Source of the DNA: Kiritimatiellia bacterium
GTDB taxonomy: Bacteria > Verrucomicrobiota > Kiritimatiellia > RFP12 > UBA1067
DNA: 43,452 nt
Assembly (NCBI GenBank): GCA_017450695.1
Contig: JAFSTA010000143.1
Location: forward strand, 1 to 43,452
Direction: 5' to 3'
Shown here in pieces: positions 1 to 8,138 of this stretch. The position numbers and the translations under genes are program-made. The notes under the pieces are model-generated. The model searched no databases. It saw only the letters and a program-made list of their open reading frames with translations, and was not told the DNA's origin. The first letter of the stretch is position 1. Each line of letters starts with the position of its first letter.

Positions 1-1495
1 GGTCCGGCTCGATGGCGAACGTGAACGTCAACGCCGACCTCTGCGCGAACAGCACGCGCTACACCCTCCCGGCCTGCCGCTTCACGCGCTCCGGCTTCGC
101 CTTCGCGGGGTGGCGCGTGAACGACTACTGCTTCTCCTACGCGAGCGTGTCGTCAATGCCCGTTCTCCCGGCGGGCTACCCCTACGGCCCGCTCTGCGGC
201 AACCTCGACCTGACGGCGGTGTGGATGCAGACCGGCAGCGGCGGCGGTTCTGGCGGTGGCGGTGGAGGCGGCTCTGGCGGCGGAGGTGGCGGCTCTGGCG
301 GAGGCAGCTATGTCGATTCGGACTACCTGATCTACTCCGTGCCGACATACGGGGGAATCGGTTCGGCGTACAAGGGATGCACCTACAACGGGTACGCGCT
401 GGACGACGGCGGAATGGTCGCGGGGACGTTCTCGCTGGCGGTGAAGAAGCCCGCGAAGGGCAAGACGACCTCCGCCGCCGCGACGCTGACGTTCATCTCG
501 CTCGCCAACGGCAAGAAGACGAAGATAACCGGGAATGTCAACCTCTCGACGGGCGCGGGAAGCGGCGGCCTCGCGGGGCTGTACCTCGGCGCGAAGTGCG
601 TCGGCGGGCGCGTCGCGAAGGTCGGCATCCTCGACGGCGGCGCGGACGCGGCGAAGGCGAAGGACGCCTCCGCGCTTTCCGTGCTGTCGAAGTTCAGCGG
701 CAAGAGCTACGTCATCGCGCTGGCTCCGGACGATCCGGACGCATACGCGCAGCGCGGCTACTCGACGCTCTCGCTGTCGATGGCGGCGAAGGGCAAGGCG
801 AAGGTGTCGGGCGTGCTGGCGGACGGCACGAAGGTGACCGCGTCCGGGATGATGACCGTGGGCGACACCTACTGCTGCGTCCCGGTGATCTACTCCAAGA
901 AGAGCCGGTTCGGGTTCGTCGCGTGGTTCGACAAGAACACGCGCGAGCTGGTTGACGTCACCGCGCTGACGCCGTGGAAGAACACGGTGAAGCCCGCGTT
1001 CACGATGGACTGGGGCGTCATCGCCTCCGGGGCGAAGGGGAACGTAGCCGCCGGGAGGCGGTCGGCGTGGATCGACGCGGACGGGATGCCGGAGCTGGCG
1101 AACCTGCGCGCGCTCGTGCCGGGCGCGATCATTTCGGGCGGCGGAGGCGGCAGGTCGTACACCGGGCGAACCTGCGCGCGCTCGTGCCGGGCGCGATCGC
1201 GCAGACGCCGTACCAGATTCCGTTCACCGTGAAGGGCTCCGCTTGGACGGCGGAGAAGGCCGCGAAGGTCGCGTACAAGGGCGGCGTGACGGTGACCGGA
1301 GCGAACGTCTCCGGGATGAAACTGTCCTACACGGCGAAGACGGGGCTGTTCAAGGGATCGTTCACGGTTTACGCCGTGAAGGGCGGCAAGCTGGTGAAGA
1401 GCAAGTTCAGCGTCTTCGGCGCGGTCACCGACGGCGCGGGCTGGGGCACCGCCGTGCTGAAGGGCAAGGGCAGCGTCACCGTGTACGTGGATTGA
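1..1495 (+). pseudogene. 3' part of a large secreted InlB-repeat protein, frame-broken
   Basis: The reading frame is already open at the left edge, so the gene begins outside the window. The first ~75 residues end in a pattern typical of InlB/Listeria-Bacteroides B-repeats (FAFAGW...LDLTAVW). A natural Gly/Ser linker follows (nt ~237-305), then a ~380-residue region rich in Lys, Gly and beta-strand-like motifs (AVKKPAKGK, FTVYAVKGGKLVKSKF) that resembles a conserved C-terminal module of secreted proteins in this kind of genome. The frame from position 3 ends at 1232 in low-complexity Arg-rich sequence. The sensible C-terminus (ANLRALVPGAIAQTPYQ to TVYVD) continues in another frame to the stop at 1493-1495. 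Removing 68 bp between two 33-bp direct repeats restores one frame. Export is inferred, since the signal peptide lies outside the window. Function is unknown; adhesion or carbohydrate binding is possible. Confidence 0.7.
1098..1198. repeat. 33-bp direct repeat flanking a frame-breaking insert
   Basis: Copies at 1098-1130 and 1166-1198 are identical (beginning GCGAACCTGCGCGC, ending GGCGCGATC) and lie 68 bp apart. The 35 bp between them encode a short Gly-rich stretch (SGGGGGRSY). Because 68 is not a multiple of three, the duplication moves the protein out of frame; one copy plus the spacer is exactly what must be lost to restore it. Confidence 0.9.
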
Positions 1496-1886
1496 GCTTG
1501 TAGCTTGTAGCTGGTAGCTGAGAAGCTGAGAAGCGGGGAAGCTGAGAAGAAGTTGAGAAGTGGGCAAGCGGGGAAGCTAGCGGACGCGACGGAGCGCGTC
1601 CCTCCCGATCGGATGAGCCGCCGGTCAAGATGGGCGGGACGGCTCGCCCCACCTTATGTGTCAGCCCCGCCATGCGTATTTCCTCCCAGTGATTTCGTAC
1701 AGGGCATTCCAGGGCCTCTCTTGAGATCACGGGGGAGGGTCTTTTAGGCGTTTCGCGCCAGCTGAAAGGCGGGGGCGGCTGACGCCGCCAGTTGAGAAGC
1801 TGACCAGAGGGGCTAGCGGACGCGACGGAGCGCGTCCCTCCCGATCGGGTGAGTCGTCGGTCAAGGTAGGCGGGGACGGCTTGACC
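1496..1886. repeat. Intergenic repeat block: AGCTGAGAAG repeats and a duplicated hairpin
   Basis: From 1496 to ~1575 the sequence is a degenerate run of AGCTGAGAAG and AGCGGGGAAG units. A 37-bp stretch starting GCTAGCGGACGCGACGG occurs identically at 1576-1612 and 1812-1848; each copy holds a 7-bp hairpin (GGACGCG, loop ACGGAG, CGCGTCC; first copy 1582-1601). Between them are small hairpins such as GGCG-TTTC-CGCC-like at ~1747-1760 and GGCGGC-TGAC-GCCGCC at ~1773. No gene is supported here. The remaining 1887-2146 is AT-rich and holds the htrA promoter region. Confidence 0.8.
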
Positions 1887-2081
1887 CGCCATGTGCTGCT
1901 TCCGAATCGGGCGGGCGCGACAATTTGTTGCGCCGTCTCAAGATGTCGCGTGCAACATGGGAAAGTGAGACACAGAAGCGAATGGGGATATTTGAAACGA
2001 TACGCTGAAATTGATCGAAAATAGGCGAGATTATTTGGATTTTCTTCCTGTTTTTGCTGGTTATGTATTGATTTTGTGATT

Positions 2082-2096
2082 TGGCACGGAAGTAGC
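2082..2096 (+). promoter_or_regulatory. Possible sigma-54 promoter of htrA
   Basis: TGGCACGGAAGTAGC matches the -24/-12 consensus TGGCAC-N5-TTGC with one mismatch. The GG and GC dinucleotides have the exact spacing sigma-54 requires. Transcription would start near 2107, about 40 nt before the htrA start codon. No upstream activator site was identified, and a chance match is possible. Confidence 0.45.
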
Positions 2097-2146
2097 TTCT
2101 TTCTCTTGTGTCTGAAAACGGACGTGTTACAGAAAGGAAGAACAGT

Positions 2147-3616
2147 ATGAACATCAAATCGAGTGTAATGGCGTTTGTCATGGGAATGGCGCTTTTCGGT
2201 GCCTCGGCGTTTTCGGCTCATGCCGAAGAGGCGTTCGATTTCCGCAAGGGATTTTCGGGGGTTGCCGCGAAAGCGACGCCTGCGGTTGTTTTTATCCAGG
2301 TGGAGAAGGAGGTCGCAACGGGGAACCGGATGTTCTTCAACGATCCCTTTGATCTCTTCGGCGAGGAGTTCCGGGAGCGTTTCTTCGGGTTGCAGCCGAG
2401 GGACGGGCAGCGCTTCCAGCGGCGCCGTCAGAATTTCCCGAAGAAGTATCGCCAGACCGGGCAGGGATCCGGGTTCCTGATCAGCAAGGACGGTTACATC
2501 CTCACCAATACGCACGTGGTCGGTGACGCCGACAAGATCACCGTGAAACTTGCCGACGGGCAGGAGTTCAAGGCGAAGAAGATCGGCGCCGACGCCAAGA
2601 CCGAGGTCGCGGTGGTCAAGATCGAGTCCAAGAAGGACCTTCCCTTCCTGAAGGTCGGCAACCCCGATAAGTTGCTGACGGGCGAATGGGTGATCGCGAT
2701 CGGCAACCCCTTTGGACTAAAGGAGACACTTACGGTCGGCGTAGTGAGTGCTAAAGGACGCAGTGGGATGGGGATTACGGACTACGAGGACTTCATCCAG
2801 ACGGATGCGGCGATCAATCCCGGCAATTCCGGCGGCCCGCTCCTGAACATTGACGGCGAGGTGGTCGGCATCAATACGGCGATCTATTCCCGCAGTGGCG
2901 GCAACATGGGAATCGGCTTCGCGATCCCGATCGACATGGCGATGAACGTCAAGGAGCAGCTTGTTGTAAATGGCACGGTGACAAGGGGTTACATCGGCGT
3001 GATGCTGAATCCGGGTGAAGTCACGGAATCCCTGGCGAAGAAATTCGGACGGAACGAGGCGGGCGGCGTGTTGATCGCCGAGGTCTTGAAAGACGGTCCT
3101 GCGTACAAGGCCGGGATCAAGGACGGAGACATCATCGTGCAGTTGAACGGGCAAAAAGTTGAGAATAGTTCTCACTTCCGCAACAGTGTGGCACAGATTA
3201 TGCCTAACAAGAAAGCGGAGGTCATCCTCTTCCGTGACGGGAAGGAAATGAAGAAGACGATTACCGTCGGCAGTCTGCAAGGTGACGGAACCGGTGCAGA
3301 GGGAGAAACGGAAGGATCCGTTTCCACGAAGCTGGAAAAGATGGGGTTGTCGGTTCAGAACCTGACCGGGGAACTGGCTGAACAGCTGAGGCTGGATGCG
3401 AAAGAGGGTGTTGTGATCGCCGATGTGGAGAACGGTTCTGCGGCGGAAGACGTGGGACTGAAGACCGGGATGTTGATTATCGAGGTCAATCGCCACACGG
3501 TGAAGGACGTGAAGGATTTTGAGAAGGAGATCGGGCAGGCGAAAGGCGACAATGTACTGCTTCGCGTAAAGATAGAGAAGAATACATTCTTCGTCACGCT
3601 GCCGATTGCGGATTGA
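2147..3616 (+). CDS. htrA: HtrA/DegP-family periplasmic serine protease (Glu at the catalytic Asp position)
   Basis: This is a 489-residue envelope protease/chaperone of the HtrA family, which degrades or refolds misfolded periplasmic proteins. The start is ATG 2147, behind AGAAAGGAAG; an in-frame GTG 39 nt upstream lacks a ribosome site and would spoil the signal peptide. Residues 1-26 form a signal peptide ending AHA. The trypsin-like domain spans ~75-245, with His123 (TNTHVV) and Ser228 (GNSGGPL). The residue where DegP has its catalytic Asp is Glu153 (DAKTEVAVV); the spacings of 30 and 75 residues match DegP His105/Asp135/Ser210 exactly. Two PDZ domains follow (~255-345 and ~395-480), as in DegP and DegQ. 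A strong terminator closes the gene, so it is probably a single-gene unit, perhaps read from the sigma-54-like site upstream. Family assignment is certain; proteolytic activity with Glu is not. Confidence 0.95.
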   Translation: MNIKSSVMAFVMGMALFGASAFSAHAEEAFDFRKGFSGVAAKATPAVVFIQVEKEVATGNRMFFNDPFDLFGEEFRERFFGLQPRDGQRFQRRRQNFPKKYRQTGQGSGFLISKDGYILTNTHVVGDADKITVKLADGQEFKAKKIGADAKTEVAVVKIESKKDLPFLKVGNPDKLLTGEWVIAIGNPFGLKETLTVGVVSAKGRSGMGITDYEDFIQTDAAINPGNSGGPLLNIDGEVVGINTAIYSRSGGNMGIGFAIPIDMAMNVKEQLVVNGTVTRGYIGVMLNPGEVTESLAKKFGRNEAGGVLIAEVLKDGPAYKAGIKDGDIIVQLNGQKVENSSHFRNSVAQIMPNKKAEVILFRDGKEMKKTITVGSLQGDGTGAEGETEGSVSTKLEKMGLSVQNLTGELAEQLRLDAKEGVVIADVENGSAAEDVGLKTGMLIIEVNRHTVKDVKDFEKEIGQAKGDNVLLRVKIEKNTFFVTLPIAD

Positions 3617-3704
3617 ACACAATTTCAAGTTCATACACACACACAACAAAATTTATAAACCACACAACCACAAAAAAATATAGACCACTCCTGTCATGCA
3701 GCGA

Positions 3705-3742
3705 CGGGGAGATCGGGGCAACCCGGTCTCCCCGTTTTTTTT
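3705..3742 (+). terminator. Rho-independent terminator after htrA
   Basis: An 8-bp perfect outer stem (CGGGGAGA / TCTCCCCG) with an inner GGG/CCC pairing around a GCAA loop is followed directly by eight T residues (3735-3742). It is the clearest intrinsic terminator in the window. Confidence 0.93.
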
Positions 3743-4065
3743 GTGGCGCGACGTCTTTCGCCGTCGCCGCAGAACAAGTTGAAACCGCGAAATACACAGA
3801 GGCGCTACGCCTCAGCTTCCCAACTGAACACGCTTACGCGTATCCAGCTTGACACGCTTCCCCAGTCAAGGCATGGAGGAATGCGTACATCCGTTCACCT
3901 GCTACCTGTTGTATGCAGGTGGCTGAAAAAACTTTGAAAACGATGCGGAGAATGCTCGACAAACGCCTTGGGTTATGCTTGAATATCCTTCTCAATGTGC
4001 GGGTATTGGACTGTTGGTCATGATGACGTCCTGCCAGGCGCAGCGAAGCGAAAGGGGAGTGTACC
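3743..4065. other. Intergenic region with small hairpins
   Basis: I see no gene here. The region holds a variable-stem hairpin at 3799-3813 (GAGGCG, loop CTA, CGCCTC) followed by CAGCTT, which is the reverse complement of the AAGCTG repeat core. A second palindromic stretch lies at ~3834-3845 (ACGC-TTAC-GCGT). A 7-bp stem pairs 3896-3902 (CACCTGC) with 3915-3921 (GCAGGTG). The latter could be a leader structure for the gene at 4066, but nothing identifies it further. Confidence 0.5.
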
Positions 4066-4818
4066 ATGTTCAGAATTGTTTTTGTGGCCGGCGCCTTGAT
4101 GGGTGCCGCCGTTCTTCATGCGGCGATGCCGGATGTGCAGCAGATCAATTGTCCGGGGACATTCACGGGACATTTGCAGGATGTCTGTACGGATGGGGAA
4201 TTTCTCTATTGGGCGCATACCGTCGCCATTGTGAAATCGGATCTCACCGGGAAACAGGTGGCGCGGGTGGAGGTGCCGGAGCACAATGCCGGAATCGCCG
4301 CATTGGATGGGTTGCTTTACGTGGCAGTCTGCCCGCTGGCGGATCTGGATCATCCCAAGCAGGACTATCCCGTGCAGGTGTGGATTTACGACGCGAAAAC
4401 GCTCGCGCTGAAGGAGAAGAAGGTGTTGCCGCAGAAAGACCGCGCCGGTTCCCTCGCGGTTACGCCCAACGGTTTTATCGTCGGATGCCTGCGCGGCAAG
4501 AACCTGACCAAGCGCCAGGTTCGCGTGCATCTCTACGACCGCCAGTTCAAGTATATCGAGAGCCGCATCATCGAGTGCCCTCGCATCATCAATCTTGGAA
4601 CGGAGGTAATCAAATACCGCGACGGCCACTACTGGTTCGCCATGTATCCGGATCACGTTCAGGAACTGGACGAGCATTTCAACACCGTTGCCTCCTACAA
4701 AGCGCAGGGACAGACCGGGATGATTTTCGACGGCCAGTGGTACTGGTACGGCGTCACCTGGTCGAAAGACGGCAAGCATCAGTCCTGCATCCGTCGTCAG
4801 GCGATCCCGAAAAAGTAA
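4066..4818 (+). CDS. Secreted protein of unknown function, paralogue of 12239-13063
   Basis: The protein has 250 residues and starts at ATG 4066 behind GGGGAG. Residues 1-~20 look like a signal peptide (FVAGALMGAAVLHAA). The mature part is a string of short beta-strand segments with Asp/Gly turns, such as GHLQDVCTDGEFLYWAHT, DGLLYVAVCP and DRAGSLAVTPNGFIVGCLR; this suggests a small beta-propeller or NHL-like fold, inferred from pattern only. A paralogue about 8 kb away (12239-13063) shares the order PDV-GHLQDVC-YWAHT-IVK-DL-G, then VAVCP, then DRAGSLAV and VGCLR. The gene stands alone after the htrA terminator and before a convergent kinase gene. I do not recognise a named family; periplasmic or extracellular ligand binding is possible. 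Confidence 0.75.
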   Translation: MFRIVFVAGALMGAAVLHAAMPDVQQINCPGTFTGHLQDVCTDGEFLYWAHTVAIVKSDLTGKQVARVEVPEHNAGIAALDGLLYVAVCPLADLDHPKQDYPVQVWIYDAKTLALKEKKVLPQKDRAGSLAVTPNGFIVGCLRGKNLTKRQVRVHLYDRQFKYIESRIIECPRIINLGTEVIKYRDGHYWFAMYPDHVQELDEHFNTVASYKAQGQTGMIFDGQWYWYGVTWSKDGKHQSCIRRQAIPKK

Positions 4819-4833
4819 GCCGGGGAAGTGGGG

Positions 4834-4870
4834 GGCGCTTCGAGCCAGCTGAGAAGCTGAGAAGCTGAAG
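4834..4870 (+). repeat. Short hairpin plus AGCTGAGAAG repeat copy
   Basis: GGCGC-TTC-GAGCC (4834-4846, one mismatched pair) is followed by two to three AGCTGAGAAG units. This is the same composite seen at 8168, 8321, 39879 (reversed) and 43066. Confidence 0.7.
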
Positions 4871-4943
4871 GAATGCGGTAGGGAGTAGTGAATCATCGAT
4901 AGCTATCGAATGCGATCGATTGCAATCTATTGCCGAACCGCCC

Positions 4944-5044
4944 GACCACCTAACCACCCAACCACCGAACCACCGAACCACCCAACCACCGAACCACCGA
5001 ACCACCCAACCACCGAACCACCGAACCACCGAACCCCCCAACCA
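4944..5044. repeat. Tandem 8-bp repeat AACCACC(C/G) with a 24-bp superperiod
   Basis: Twelve consecutive octamers run from 4944 to 5039. The last base of successive octamers follows C,G,G repeatedly, giving a 24-bp higher-order period (three clean rounds from 4952). The block sits between the convergent ends of the genes at 4818 and 5058. A 14-bp perfect palindrome, TCGATAGCTATCGA, lies just to its left at 4896-4909. Slippage or slipped-strand variation is likely; no coding role is supported. Confidence 0.9.
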
Positions 5045-5057
5045 ATTTCCAGGCGGG

Positions 5058-8000
5058 CTAGGCGTTCGTGTCGTTTTCCAGGGGGACGCGGAATTCGACG
5101 CAGGTCCCTTCGCCGGGTTTGCTTTGGATGGAGATCGTGCCGCCGGCCAACCGCATCCGGCGTCCCATGTTTTCCAGCCCGTCGTGACCGACCCCCGCCT
5201 TTTTTTCCAGCGAGAAGCCTTTGCCGTCGTCTTGTACGCGGACGGAGAGGATCGTTCCGTTCTCTTCGACGGTCATCGTGATTTTGACCTGCGTCGCCTC
5301 CGCGTGTTTCAGGACATTCCCGACCGCTTCTCGCGTCGCCAGCAACAGGTGGTGCCTCGCTTTCGCCGCGATGTTCTTTCCGGTCAGGGAATCGGGACGG
5401 ATGATGCGGAAGCGCAGTCCCGAGGAACCGAGGAAGTATTCCGTGTACTGTTCGAAGTAGCTCACGAACGCATCCCATCCGTCGTTCGCGGGATTCACCG
5501 CCCAGACGATTTCATCGACATTCCGCGCCAGTCCGTTCGCGACTTCGTAGATTTGGTCCAGCCGCTTGTGGGCGCTTTCGGATTCGACATCGTTCTGTGC
5601 CAGTTCGCTCAACGTGGCGATTACCGACAACCCGTTTCCCAAGTCGTCATGGATGTCGCGTGAAATGCGGGCGCGTTCCTCCGACAGCGCCTCCTCGCGC
5701 TTCAGCACCGCCATCTGGAGCTGGTAGCGGTGCGAGAGCAGCTTGCGGGCGATCCACGCGACCAGTCCGGCGAAGAGCAGCGAGACGGTCAGGTAAAACG
5801 GGAGCGTCTGCCAGAAATACGCGCCGACGACAAACGTGCAAACCGCATCGTTCTCGCCCGCGTGATTCCAGATGCCGCCTGACTCCGCACGAATTCGTAA
5901 CGTGTAGTCGCCCGGTGGCAGCCACTCGAATTTTACCGTGCGTTCGCGCTGGATAGGGGACCATTCCCTGTGTCCTCCCTCCAGCCTGTACCGATAGCGA
6001 ACCGTCTCCGGAATGCCGGGCGCCAACGCGATGAAGGTGAAGGAGATGTCGCGCGCGCCGGGCGGAATCAGCAAGAGTCGGTTTTGCTCAAACGCAACCG
6101 GCTTCTCCTCGACGGCGATGGACTCGAATAGCACGACGGGAAGGCGTTTGGAAAAGGCGACCTCCTTCGGATTCACGACGGCGATCCCGCCCTCGTTCGG
6201 GAACCAGATGTTGCCGTCGTTTTTCCCTTGCCCCGGCGCGATGCCGCCGAGGCAGCGTTTGCCGGGAAGACCGTCGGAGACGCCCAGCTGGAGGAAGCGC
6301 GGCATCTGTTCTTTCTTTTGCGGCGCGGATTTCAAGCCCGCGAGCAGGTCTTGGATTTCGACGCACTGCAATCCCTCCGTCGTGCCTAACCAGAGACGCT
6401 GGTTTCCGTCCTCGGAGATTTGCAGGATGGAGTTGTTGGAGATTTCGGTGGGCAGGGGAATCGGGACGAGTTGATCCGCCAGAAGGCAGAAGAGTCCCGA
6501 GGTCGTACCCAACCAGAACCGGTCGCCTTCGCGATACATCGTACGCGGTGATCCGCGCAGACCGGCTGCTTCGCCTAGTTGCGTCTTGCCGCCATCCGGT
6601 GCGATCCGCAGAATCCCGAAGGCATCGCCGCAGAGCGTGAAACGCCCGTCGTCCTCGCGGATCATCGCACGGATCGGACCGTTCACCTGGTTCCCGTAGA
6701 GAACGCACGGCTCCAATTCGCGTTGGGCGTTGACGCGGAGCAACCCCTGATGCGTTCCGACCAGAAGCCCCAGCTTGGGATCTTGGGTCAATGAATAAAT
6801 GGTGTGAATCTGCGGAAGGCTGTAGTCGTTCTGCGGAATGGTGAAGAGCTTGTTGTGCTGCTGCATAAAAAGTCCCGCGCCCAATGTTCCCAGCCAGACG
6901 CGCCCCTCCGGATCCTGAAGAATCGCGCTGATCGGCACATCGATGCCGAGGTAGATCGTCTGCAACAAACCGCCGTCCGCCTTGACGTGGACGGCGCGTT
7001 CCTTATATCCGATCCACGCCGTGTTGTCGGGCTGCCGCCACAACGAGTAGGCGGAGTTCCCCGACGCGCTGCTTTCGGTCTTCAGCTCCTGCACGACCTT
7101 CGGACGGATCCGCAACAGCCCGCCTTCACAGGCCGCCCACAGCGTTCCGTCGGAGTCCTCGATCAGCGAGTTGATCGACAGGGAGCCTGGCACATCCTGG
7201 GACGCGACGCTTTGCCAGACGTTGTTCTGCCAACGGAAGAGACCGGTTGAGTTGCCGATCCACAGCGAACCGTCCGAGACCTCCGTCATCACAGTCGCCA
7301 TACCCGCGTTGGGCGGGAACCCGATCGGCGTCCAGATGTCGTTTTCGCAGTAGGCGACGCCGTTCGGACCGTACACCCAGAGACGCCCGGAGTTACCCGC
7401 GCAGACGCCGGTGACGGCTTCCACGAGGAAGTCGGGCAGGTGTACCCGCTTCTCGTCGAACTTGCCGTCCGTGAACTCCGCAAGGCCGTTCCATGCCGTG
7501 ATCCAGAGCCGTCCGTGACGGTCCAGCGCCGCTCCCGTCAACGCGCCCATCGTGGCGCGGTCGTCCGACGGAACAGGGCAGGGGAGTGCGGTGAAACGCG
7601 GCGCGGCATCTTTCGTTTTCGACTGTCCGATCAAGATGCCGCGTTCCGCGTAGGCGTAGAGACACCCCTGTTCGGTTTCGTACAAGCCGAGAATCTTGCC
7701 GACATCGCTCTCTTCCGCATTCCCAATCAACGCTGGCGACCAGGCGTTCTTCGCGAACCGGATTAGTCCCTTCTCTCCGAAAACCCAGATTTGATCATTC
7801 CGTTCACAGAAGACGCCGCGAAATTCTCCACAGGCGAGACGCGCTTCTTCGGGGATCGGGATGGAAAGGAATTCCTCTCCGTTGAAGCGGATGAGACGGT
7901 TGCGCGAGACCATCCAGAGGTACCCGGACGAGTCCTGTGCGATATCGAGGACAGGACTGTCGGGAAGCCGGTCTTCCACCGTCCAAAGGTGCAGGGTGTA

Positions 8001-8075
8001 TTCCGGCAGCTTCGCGAAGCCGGAGAAGCAACACGCGGAAAGAAAGGCGAATAAAGCGATGAACCGTGCAGACAT
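5058..8075 (-). CDS. Orphan hybrid-type sensor histidine kinase with N-terminal propeller repeats and Y_Y_Y domain
   Basis: This is a ~1005-residue membrane sensor kinase. After a signal peptide (MSARFIALFAFLSACCFSGFA), residues ~25-650 carry two-component regulator propeller repeats (for example DIAQDSSGYLWMVSRNRLIRF and LIEDSDGTLWAACEGGLLRI). A Y_Y_Y-like domain follows (WLPPGDYTLRIRAESGG), then one membrane helix (~750-772). The cytoplasmic part has a HisKA_3 dimerisation helix (RISRDIHDDLGNGLS, His near 805) and an HATPase domain (REAVGNVLKHA, DDGKGF, PGEGTCVEF). This is the architecture of polysaccharide-sensing kinases, but it has no receiver or DNA-binding domain, and no response regulator lies in the window. 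ATG 8075 is chosen over an in-frame GTG at 8093 because it follows a TATAGT box by 6 nt and begins the signal peptide; there is no ribosome site. The signal sensed is unknown. Confidence 0.92.
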   Translation of the reverse strand: MSARFIALFAFLSACCFSGFAKLPEYTLHLWTVEDRLPDSPVLDIAQDSSGYLWMVSRNRLIRFNGEEFLSIPIPEEARLACGEFRGVFCERNDQIWVFGEKGLIRFAKNAWSPALIGNAEESDVGKILGLYETEQGCLYAYAERGILIGQSKTKDAAPRFTALPCPVPSDDRATMGALTGAALDRHGRLWITAWNGLAEFTDGKFDEKRVHLPDFLVEAVTGVCAGNSGRLWVYGPNGVAYCENDIWTPIGFPPNAGMATVMTEVSDGSLWIGNSTGLFRWQNNVWQSVASQDVPGSLSINSLIEDSDGTLWAACEGGLLRIRPKVVQELKTESSASGNSAYSLWRQPDNTAWIGYKERAVHVKADGGLLQTIYLGIDVPISAILQDPEGRVWLGTLGAGLFMQQHNKLFTIPQNDYSLPQIHTIYSLTQDPKLGLLVGTHQGLLRVNAQRELEPCVLYGNQVNGPIRAMIREDDGRFTLCGDAFGILRIAPDGGKTQLGEAAGLRGSPRTMYREGDRFWLGTTSGLFCLLADQLVPIPLPTEISNNSILQISEDGNQRLWLGTTEGLQCVEIQDLLAGLKSAPQKKEQMPRFLQLGVSDGLPGKRCLGGIAPGQGKNDGNIWFPNEGGIAVVNPKEVAFSKRLPVVLFESIAVEEKPVAFEQNRLLLIPPGARDISFTFIALAPGIPETVRYRYRLEGGHREWSPIQRERTVKFEWLPPGDYTLRIRAESGGIWNHAGENDAVCTFVVGAYFWQTLPFYLTVSLLFAGLVAWIARKLLSHRYQLQMAVLKREEALSEERARISRDIHDDLGNGLSVIATLSELAQNDVESESAHKRLDQIYEVANGLARNVDEIVWAVNPANDGWDAFVSYFEQYTEYFLGSSGLRFRIIRPDSLTGKNIAAKARHHLLLATREAVGNVLKHAEATQVKITMTVEENGTILSVRVQDDGKGFSLEKKAGVGHDGLENMGRRMRLAGGTISIQSKPGEGTCVEFRVPLENDTNA

Positions 8076-8081
8076 GACGCC

Positions 8082-8110
8082 ACTATACCGCACTGCGGCA
8101 AAAACATAAA
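8082..8110 (-). promoter_or_regulatory. Possible promoter giving a leaderless kinase mRNA
   Basis: On the minus strand, TATAGT (8082-8087) ends only 6 nt before the kinase ATG. A weak -35 (TTTATG, 8105-8110) lies 17 nt upstream of it. If used, transcription would begin at or next to the start codon, which would explain the missing Shine-Dalgarno sequence. Confidence 0.35.
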
Positions 8111-8138
8111 GAAGAAAAGAGGGAGTAGGGGAGCGGGT

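Noticed and set aside
2108-2146. Upstream GTG start for htrA
   Set aside because: No ribosome site, near the predicted transcription start, and it would bury the signal peptide.
4944-5044. Possible CRISPR array
   Set aside because: The 8-bp units are contiguous, with no spacers and no cas genes; it is a simple tandem repeat.
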